Part shown: one piece after another, positions 5,820-10,737 of the stretch | How positions within the stretch are numbered: the stretch's first letter is position 1 | How the letters are laid out: every line of letters begins with the position of its first letter | NCBI GenBank assembly: GCA_035629935.1 | Contig: DASQLQ010000195.1 | Coordinates: forward strand, 1 to 15,314 | Source: DASQLQ01 sp035629935 | GTDB taxonomy: Bacteria > Actinomycetota > CADDZG01 > WHSQ01 | Direction of reading: 5' to 3' | DNA: 15,314 bases | Position numbers and translations under genes: made by a program | Notes under the pieces: generated by a model | What the model saw: only the letters and a program-made list of their open reading frames with translations | The model's database searches: none | Told to the model about the DNA's origin: nothing

Positions 5820-7505
5820 CTTGTCTTTGCCTTTGCCGTTGCCGCCAGTGTTCTCGTTGCTCGAATCCGTGGCCGGCTCTGAGTCATCCACTACTGCAGC
5901 AGTGTCGGTCTCGCTTTCCGTCTGGGTTTCTGTTGCCTTGGGTGGTTTCTCTTCCTTGACGGTTTTTCCCTTGTCGCCTGCGGCCGGCTCGGCCGTTTCG
6001 GCATCCGCTCCTGCGTCGGCCTCGGCCTCAGCGGTTGCGGTGCCGGATGACCCACCATCCGATTCGGTCTTCTTGGAGTTGCCCTTGGCGTGACCGTCGT
6101 CACTCTTGAGCTCCTTGACCTTGGGCTCCTTGGGCGCCGCGTCCTTCTTGGCCTGACCCGGCGGAACCTTCTCTTTCTTCGCCCTGGTGTGTCCGAGGGC
6201 TTTACCCCGGCCCTTCGTCCCGTGACCGCGAGCGGAGTTCTTCGCATCTGCGGAGCGCGACCGGTCGTTGTCCTCGGTGGTCCCCCCGTTATCCCCCGAT
6301 CGCTTCAATGCGCTGCCCAGAACAAGCCCGGACGCCGAAGTCGGTTGCGACTGAGGCTTCTTATTGTTCGCCGCAGCTCGTTCGATCCGAGGTTGGCCGG
6401 TCAGCGCGTTCAGGTACTTCGCCGGATTGACATTGCTTGCAACTGCACCCGAAAAACCACTGGCCGCGATCGCACCGGCAACTCCGACGGTTCCCGCTTG
6501 TCTCGCTACTGCCGTGAAGTCGGACGCAACGCGCTTGAGAGCAGGGAATCCCAGCCATGACAGCGCGGCGATGCCCGGCAGACCGCGGGGGAGCGCTCCG
6601 AGGAAAGCATCGACGACCTCCGGGTCGAACTGCTTGCCCGACTGCGTCTTGAGGATATCGATCGCTTCCTTCCGGTTCGATTTCCCTCGGTAGGGACGGT
6701 TGGAAGTGATCGCGTCGAAGGCATCGGAGACGGCGATGATCCGCGAGTGCAGTGGGATCGCATCACCGGAGATACCGTGCGGGTAGCCGGACCCGTCCCA
6801 CCGTTCGTGGTGGTGCCGGACTGCGTTGACCACAGATTGGTTGCCGATGTTGGTGATGAGGCGCGCACCGAGAGTGCTGTGCTCCTTCATCGTTTCCCAT
6901 TCCTGGTCGTCGAGGGGGCCTTGCTTGCGGATGATCTCGATGGGAACTTTGATCTTTCCGATGTCGTGAAGGCTCGCTGCGAGCCGAAGGTCGAAGATGT
7001 CGTCCACGGAAAGGTGCATCGCCAGAGCGGTTCTGTAAGCGTGTCTTTCCACACGGCGCGCGTGACCTCGCGTGTAGGGGTCTCGGATCTCGAGTGCTCC
7101 GTTCAGATCCTTCAGAACCTTTAGCTGGCCGTAACGAGTGATCTCACCTCGGTCGCTTCCGGAGAATGCTCGGGATACTTCATCCAGTCGCTCATCGGCT
7201 CGACGTCGTTGCACGTAACGCCACACCATCAACTCGCCGAACGACATCCTTGTGGATCCTGGTTGTCTCATCCACCAGCCGGTGCCTAGGAACAACAGGC
7301 AGGCAGAAAGTCCTGCGGTTGCGGCCCACGTGAAGAAGATGTTGAGGCTAGTGCCGGACATTTTGACGATCGATGTCACCGTCGCAGAAGGCAACACGAC
7401 GATGAGGATCGTTGCTAAGAGGGCCCACCAACCAGAGCCCGTGTGTGATGAACGGAGGTCCGGCCGCGCGAAATCATTAGACGTCTGCTGCGCTGCACTC
7501 CCCAT
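5817..7505 (-). CDS. membrane-anchored HD-GYP domain protein with long disordered C-terminal tail
   Basis: The predicted product has 562 residues. Two transmembrane segments lie at about 26-47 and 53-78. The HD-GYP phosphodiesterase domain spans about 130-305: RGHARRVERH (147-155), SLHDIGKIKVP with H180-D181, HSTLGARLI, and the diagnostic HHERWDGSGYP (232-242), then SDAFDAITSNRPYR and GKQFDPEVVDAFL. HD-GYP enzymes hydrolyse cyclic di-GMP or related dinucleotides; activity here is likely but not shown. A Gly/Ala-rich hydrophobic stretch at about 308-358 may touch the membrane. From about 371 to the end, the chain is low-complexity (Lys/Glu/Ala/Thr/Asp/Gly) and ends in GGNGKGKDK. ATG 7505 was chosen over an upstream in-frame start at 7547 because AGGGAGA stands a few bases before it. 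It lies 95 bases downstream of the EamA gene. Confidence 0.92.
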   Translation of the reverse strand: MGSAAQQTSNDFARPDLRSSHTGSGWWALLATILIVVLPSATVTSIVKMSGTSLNIFFTWAATAGLSACLLFLGTGWWMRQPGSTRMSFGELMVWRYVQRRRADERLDEVSRAFSGSDRGEITRYGQLKVLKDLNGALEIRDPYTRGHARRVERHAYRTALAMHLSVDDIFDLRLAASLHDIGKIKVPIEIIRKQGPLDDQEWETMKEHSTLGARLITNIGNQSVVNAVRHHHERWDGSGYPHGISGDAIPLHSRIIAVSDAFDAITSNRPYRGKSNRKEAIDILKTQSGKQFDPEVVDAFLGALPRGLPGIAALSWLGFPALKRVASDFTAVARQAGTVGVAGAIAASGFSGAVASNVNPAKYLNALTGQPRIERAAANNKKPQSQPTSASGLVLGSALKRSGDNGGTTEDNDRSRSADAKNSARGHGTKGRGKALGHTRAKKEKVPPGQAKKDAAPKEPKVKELKSDDGHAKGNSKKTESDGGSSGTATAEAEADAGADAETAEPAAGDKGKTVKEEKPPKATETQTESETDTAAVVDDSEPATDSSNENTGGNGKGKDK

Positions 7506-7516
7506 TGGCTCTCCCT

Positions 7517-7575
7517 TGCCGATGCCCTGTGGTGCTATCGGCACCAAGAGGGCCCGACCAAAGAAAGTGGCCGGG
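7517..7575 (-). other. hairpins in the leader between the EamA and HD-GYP genes
   Basis: On the minus strand, CCCGGCC (7575-7569) pairs with GGTCGGG (7559-7553), with one G-U pair and a nine-base loop. Closer to the start codon, GGTGC/GCACC (7545-7541 with 7535-7531) and TGCCGAT/ATCGGCA (7543-7537 with 7523-7517) overlap, so only one can form. The second ends just before the Shine-Dalgarno site. No T-run follows, so a classical terminator is unlikely; an RNA fold affecting translation is possible. Confidence 0.35.
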
Positions 7576-7600
7576 TTATGGAGAATGTCCTTTTCGGCAG

Positions 7601-8518
7601 TTACGCGGTGCTGGGCGCACCTCTATGGCTGAGCCAGACACCGACGGCAACGGTCGCCCCGCCGACGAGCTGCAGGGCGGTCATGGTCTCACCCACCAAG
7701 AGGGCCAACCCGACACCGATGACTGGAACGAGGCTGATGTAGGGGCCCACGACCGAGCCACCTACGAACTTCAACGCGAGGTTGTAGAGGCCATAGGCAA
7801 CGGCCGAAGCCAGCAGGCCCAGATAGACGACGCTGGCGAAGCTGCTCAGCGTGAATGAAGGAGCTCCTTGGATCGCGATCTCGCCGAGCGCCACGGGCAA
7901 GACCATGCCAACGGCCGACACCGTCGCTGCGGTCGTGACCACGAGCCAGCTCTGATCGACGACCATCTTTCTTGCTTGAACGGTGAAGACGCCCCACATC
8001 ACCACTCCACCGAAGACGAGCAGGTTGCCCAACCAGCCGAGTGGATAACCGGCTGAGGTTTGTGCTCCCGTGATGAGTACCACTCCGATAACCGAGAGAG
8101 CGATGCCGACCCCCTGCAGAACTGAAAGGCGCTCCTTCAGCAACACGACAGAGAAGCCGACGGTGACCGCCGGGGCGGTCGCGATGATCAGTGCAGCGCT
8201 TGATGCCGAGGTGAATTCCAGGCCGAGGATCTCGAGCCCGAGATGCAAAGCCATTCCGGTTAGCCCGAAGATCAAGTATCGACGCTCCAACGCCATCCGC
8301 AAGCGGAAGCCCTGACGCCAGGCCAACGGCACCATCACAACGGCCGCGATGGCAATCCTCAGCCAAAGAACTGTGAATGGGCCTGCGGCGACCAGCGCGA
8401 ACTTCGTAACCACGTACGAACCGCCCCAGATGGCCATCGCTCCGAGCAGGGCGGGGACGGCGGGGGAGAAGCCGTCCCGCCCTCTCGTGCGGGCAAGAGC
8501 TTGTTGAGCTGCGGTCAC
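7601..8518 (-). CDS. EamA/DMT-family transporter (probable exporter)
   Basis: The 305-residue membrane protein has the two-repeat EamA layout, with about ten hydrophobic helices. The first repeat starts PALLGAMAIWGGSYVVTKFA (about 21-40) and contains FTVLWLRIAIAAVVMVPL. The end of the first repeat shows the typical ERLSVLQGVGIALSVIGVVLI. The second repeat begins LGNLLVFGGVVMWGVFTV and ends with FVGGSVVGPYISLVPVIGVG and ETMTALQLVGGATVAVGVW. Members of the drug/metabolite transporter superfamily export amino acids, metabolites or drugs; the substrate is unknown. GTG 8518 starts directly after the TAA stop of the small upstream gene (TAAGTG), indicating translational coupling. The pair is divergent from the CGNR-type gene, a likely regulator. 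Confidence 0.9.
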   Translation of the reverse strand: MTAAQQALARTRGRDGFSPAVPALLGAMAIWGGSYVVTKFALVAAGPFTVLWLRIAIAAVVMVPLAWRQGFRLRMALERRYLIFGLTGMALHLGLEILGLEFTSASSAALIIATAPAVTVGFSVVLLKERLSVLQGVGIALSVIGVVLITGAQTSAGYPLGWLGNLLVFGGVVMWGVFTVQARKMVVDQSWLVVTTAATVSAVGMVLPVALGEIAIQGAPSFTLSSFASVVYLGLLASAVAYGLYNLALKFVGGSVVGPYISLVPVIGVGLALLVGETMTALQLVGGATVAVGVWLSHRGAPSTA

Positions 8519-8722
8519 TTAATGCCTGGCGTAGAGCTCTTCGAAGAGCGCGTCTTCCCCGGCGATCCTGCTGCCGAGCGAGATGAGCCCCCGGCCCAGA
8601 CGGCGCCGCGGGCCGCTCGGGCGGGCTCCGGAGGCGCTACGGGCCATCCGTTCACGGGACCCCGCCTCCTGGAGGTCGCAGGCTCGTTCGGCGGATAATG
8701 CGCTTCTGATCTCTGGAAGCAT
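8519..8722 (-). CDS. 67-residue Arg-rich microprotein upstream of the EamA exporter
   Basis: A short gene for 67 residues: MLPEIRSALSAERACDLQEA, then about 25 basic residues-rich positions (RRRLGRGL), then ISLGSRIAGED and EELYARH. A near-perfect Shine-Dalgarno sequence GGAGGTGA (8735-8728) lies six bases before ATG 8722. The GTG at 8731 that a gene finder may choose is part of that site, so I reject it as the start. The stop codon abuts the GTG of the exporter gene, so the ORF is probably translated and couples the exporter. Short Arg/Ala-rich proteins of this type are common in Actinobacteria and have no assigned function. I infer a real gene from the ribosome site, the coupling and the promoter upstream; homologs were not searched. 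Confidence 0.7.
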   Translation of the reverse strand: MLPEIRSALSAERACDLQEAGSRERMARSASGARPSGPRRRLGRGLISLGSRIAGEDALFEELYARH

Positions 8723-8750
8723 TGCCGTCACCTCCGTAAGGGTCTATACT
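8722..8750 (+). promoter_or_regulatory. promoter for the CGNR-type gene (TTGCCG-N17-TATACT)
   Basis: TTGCCG at 8722-8727 and TATACT at 8745-8750 are separated by exactly 17 bases. The predicted RNA start near 8757 leaves about 38 bases of leader. The -35 box begins at the start codon of the divergent microprotein gene. Confidence 0.7.
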
Positions 8751-8758
8751 GCATATGG

Positions 8759-8789
8759 TTCTTACACACTAGAAGACCGGGAGTAAGAA
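8759..8789. promoter_or_regulatory. 7-base inverted repeat, candidate operator (TTCTTAC-N17-GTAAGAA)
   Basis: TTCTTAC at 8759-8765 and GTAAGAA at 8783-8789 form a perfect inverted repeat. A third GTAAG lies at 8736-8740. The repeat covers the minus-strand -10 and touches its -35. It could be an operator for the CGNR-type protein or a hairpin in that gene's leader near its Shine-Dalgarno site (GGGAG, 8779-8783). Confidence 0.45.
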
Positions 8790-8794
8790 GTCAA
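8766..8794 (-). promoter_or_regulatory. promoter for the microprotein-EamA operon (TTGACT-N17-TAGTGT)
   Basis: On the minus strand, TTGACT (8794-8789) and TAGTGT (8771-8766) are 17 bases apart. The predicted RNA start is near 8759, giving a leader of about 36 bases before ATG 8722. The -35 box ends at the base next to the divergent start codon at 8795. Confidence 0.65.
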
Positions 8795-9349
8795 GTGGAC
8801 TTTAACCATTACACAGACTATTGCGTGCAGGCAGCCGCGGACCTCGTGAACACCCAGGGATCGATCAGTGGGAACGAGTTCATGGGTACACAGGAGGCCG
8901 TCGAGGAGTTCCTCAAGGGCCACCATTTCTCGGGCCCCTACGACGCAAGCAGTGCCGATATCGCAGCACTCCATCGGGTCCGAGATCGTCTCCGCGAGAT
9001 CTTCTTGGCCCCCGACCATTCGGCCGCAGCAACGATCCTCAACCAATTGCTCGACGAGCTCGAGGTGAAGCCCTACCTAACGGACCACGACGGAACCTGG
9101 CACCTTCATTACGCGCCGGAGGATGCCTCCCTCGGACAGCGTGTCGCAGCTACCACGGCGATGGGACTTGCAAGCATCATCGGGGAGTACGGGTTCGAAC
9201 GATTGGGCGTCTGTGCGGCAGACAACTGTAAAGACGTCTTCGTGGACATGTCGCGCAATAGGTCGCGTCGCTACTGCAACGAGATCTGTTCGTCACGCGT
9301 GAACGTCGCTGCCTACAGGGCTCGTCACAAACAGAAGTCCGCCACTTAG
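8795..9349 (+). CDS. CGNR zinc-finger protein (ABATE-type N-terminus), probable transcription regulator
   Basis: The 184-residue product has an N-terminal ABATE-like helical domain of about 130 residues (DYCVQAAADLVNT near 8-20, GTQEAVEEFLKGHHF near 31-45) and a C-terminal zinc finger with C140, C145, C161 and C165. The canonical closing motif CGNR appears here as CSSR, followed by the typical VNVAAYRARHKQ. Family members are thought to bind nucleic acid and regulate transcription. GTG 8795 is preceded by GGGAG at 8779-8783, 11 bases upstream, and by a good promoter. Divergence from the EamA exporter operon suggests control of that operon and of itself. Its TAG stop forms the first half of the -10 hexamer of the next gene. 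Confidence 0.9.
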   Translation: MDFNHYTDYCVQAAADLVNTQGSISGNEFMGTQEAVEEFLKGHHFSGPYDASSADIAALHRVRDRLREIFLAPDHSAAATILNQLLDELEVKPYLTDHDGTWHLHYAPEDASLGQRVAATTAMGLASIIGEYGFERLGVCAADNCKDVFVDMSRNRSRRYCNEICSSRVNVAAYRARHKQKSAT

Positions 9350-9352
9350 CAT
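9347..9352 (+). promoter_or_regulatory. candidate -10 element overlapping a stop codon (TAGCAT, 7 bases before GTG 9360)
   Basis: TAGCAT starts with the TAG stop of the CGNR gene and ends seven bases before GTG 9360. No Shine-Dalgarno site is visible. The spacing is one base longer than the other cases. Confidence 0.45.
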
Positions 9353-9359
9353 CACAAGC

Positions 9360-9869
9360 GTGCCGGACCGCTTCGTAATCCAGAAACACCACGCAACGAG
9401 CCTTCACTACGACTTCCGGCTGGAGGTCGACGGGGTGCTCAAATCCTGGGCCGTGCCGAAAGGTCCTTCGTTGGATCCCAAGGATCGTCGTCTGGCCATG
9501 CCCGTCGAAGATCACGGACTCGACTATTACGACTTCGAGGGCGTGATCCCCGAGGGTACCTACGGTGCAGGTCCGGTGATCGTTTGGGATCTCGGCACCT
9601 ACCGGAACATCACGGAGTTAGATGGCAAAGAGGTTCCCCTGCAGCAAGGTCTCGAGGATGGGTACGTGAGCGTGTGGCTCGAGGGCAAGAAGTTGATCGG
9701 GGGGTGGTCGCTTCGACGGGTGTCGATCGGACGCGACCAACGTGCCAAGTGGCTGCTCGTGAAAAAGAGAGACGACGCAGCCGACCCGCAACGCGATCCG
9801 ACGGCAATGCAACCGGAGTCTGCTTTGAGTGGGCGAACGATCGAGGAAGTTCGCGAAAAAACCAAGTGA
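9360..9869 (+). CDS. free-standing LigD-type DNA 3'-phosphoesterase
   Basis: The 169-residue protein equals the N-terminal phosphoesterase domain of LigD, which trims 3' phosphates and ribonucleotides at breaks during nonhomologous end joining. The active-site pattern is intact: H10, H16, D18 and R20 in KHHATSLHYDFRLE, and H52 and Y56 in VEDHGLDYYDFEG. Their spacing equals that of the characterised Pseudomonas LigD residues H42, H48, D50, R52, H84 and Y88. PEGTYGAGPVIVWD and the GWSLRR-to-WLLVKK strands follow. No ligase or polymerase domain is fused, and no Ku gene is in the window. Free-standing copies occur in other bacteria and archaea, so a role in general 3'-end repair is equally possible. 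It follows the CGNR gene by ten bases. Confidence 0.94.
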   Translation: MPDRFVIQKHHATSLHYDFRLEVDGVLKSWAVPKGPSLDPKDRRLAMPVEDHGLDYYDFEGVIPEGTYGAGPVIVWDLGTYRNITELDGKEVPLQQGLEDGYVSVWLEGKKLIGGWSLRRVSIGRDQRAKWLLVKKRDDAADPQRDPTAMQPESALSGRTIEEVREKTK

Positions 9870-9968
9870 ACACGCGCTCGCGATTGTCAAAAGTCCACTT
9901 TGGGTAAGACAACAACAGACGTCTTTCATGGGCGTTTTCAGGCGGGTTACCTATTTCAGGAGGTACTC

Positions 9969-10670
9969 ATGTACAGAGGTAAAGAGAGATTGATCGAGTT
10001 GCTGGTCGAGGCGCATGCGAATGAGCTTGCTTTGATCAACACCCTCGAGGCACACATCAACATCGCCGAGCGTGGCTCGTACAAGACGCTGCTACAGGAC
10101 CACCTGCGCGAGACGAAGTCGCACGCGGCCAAGCTGAACCGCAGGCTAGACAGGTTGGGCTACACCGAGAGCATCGTTGCCCGCACCTACGGCCTGGCAC
10201 AGAACGTCGTGAAGCAGAGCCTCGTCCTCACCAAGGGTCCGATCGACATGATCCGCGGTGGCACCGACATCAAAGAGAAGATGCTTCGCAACGCCCGCGA
10301 CGAGGTCATGACCGAAGGCATGGAGATCGCCGCTTACGACACGATCGAGACCGTCGCACGTGGGCTCGGAGACCACGAGACCGCTGAGATGGCGGCCGAG
10401 ATCCGGCTCGACGAGGAGACGATGTTCGACGCGCTCCGCAAGGAGATCCCGATCCTCGCCGACATCGTTGTGCAGACGACCCTGATCGAGGGCGACCACA
10501 AGATCGAGTTGCCGTGGGACGGTTACGACGACATGACCGTGGACGAGATCAAGGGCCGTCTGTCGGACGCCTCGACAAGCCTGTTGATCGCCGTCCGCAA
10601 CTACGAGAAGGCGAACAAGGACCGTTCGACAGTGATCGACGCTACTGAAAAGGAAACGATCACCGCGTAA
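9969..10670 (+). CDS. ferritin-like DUF892-type protein
   Basis: The predicted product has 233 residues with a four-helix ferritin-like core. Candidate metal ligands are E19, E48 and H52 (ETKSH), E119 and E149/E150. The second half shows the DUF892/YciF pattern (EIAAYDTIETVARGLGDHET, then LDEETMFDAL). The C-terminal segment (MTVDEIKGRL, then AVRNYEKANKDRSTVI) matches a tail I know from actinobacterial stress-associated relatives. Family members are linked to stress responses, but their reaction is unknown. ATG 9969 was chosen because AGGAGG lies about six bases before it; an earlier TTG at 9900 lacks a ribosome site. The gene has its own 99-base leader region (9870-9968) with no convincing promoter, and a strong terminator after it, so it is probably a single-gene unit. 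Confidence 0.87.
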   Translation: MYRGKERLIELLVEAHANELALINTLEAHINIAERGSYKTLLQDHLRETKSHAAKLNRRLDRLGYTESIVARTYGLAQNVVKQSLVLTKGPIDMIRGGTDIKEKMLRNARDEVMTEGMEIAAYDTIETVARGLGDHETAEMAAEIRLDEETMFDALRKEIPILADIVVQTTLIEGDHKIELPWDGYDDMTVDEIKGRLSDASTSLLIAVRNYEKANKDRSTVIDATEKETITA

Positions 10671-10691
10671 CAGATTCGCAACAGCTGGTTT

Positions 10692-10726
10692 GGGGAGCGG
10701 CCTTCCGGGCCGCTCCCCTTTGTTTT
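10692..10726 (+). terminator. rho-independent terminator after the ferritin-like gene
   Basis: GGGGAGCGGCC (10692-10702) pairs perfectly with GGCCGCTCCCC (10708-10718) around the loop TTCCG. The tail is TTTGTTTT (10719-10726). This is the clearest terminator in the window. Its last T is also the first base of the next gene's -10 hexamer. Confidence 0.93.
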
Positions 10727-10731
10727 AGCTT
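10726..10731 (+). promoter_or_regulatory. candidate -10 element of a leaderless start (TAGCTT, 6 bases before GTG 10738)
   Basis: TAGCTT ends six bases before the GTG start of the STAND gene. No Shine-Dalgarno site lies between the terminator and the start. The hexamer shares its first base with the terminator T-run, so termination and initiation are directly adjacent. Confidence 0.55.
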
Positions 10732-10737
10732 GGTCAA

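Noticed and set aside
7506..7547. Upstream HD-GYP start at 7547.
   Set aside because: The 14 extra residues precede the AGGAG-like site that serves ATG 7505 and add no domain.
7506..7600. CACAGGGCA before the HD-GYP gene resembles part of a cyclic-di-GMP (GEMM) riboswitch.
   Set aside because: Only nine bases fit, the start codon lies about 20 bases further, and the second stem and tetraloop/receptor of the aptamer have no room.
8729..8731. GTG as the start of the 67-residue microprotein.
   Set aside because: The GTG belongs to the GGAGGTGA ribosome site; ATG 8722 has correct spacing.
9900..9968. TTG at 9900 as the ferritin-like start.
   Set aside because: No ribosome site there; ATG 9969 follows AGGAGG at normal spacing and begins the conserved helix.
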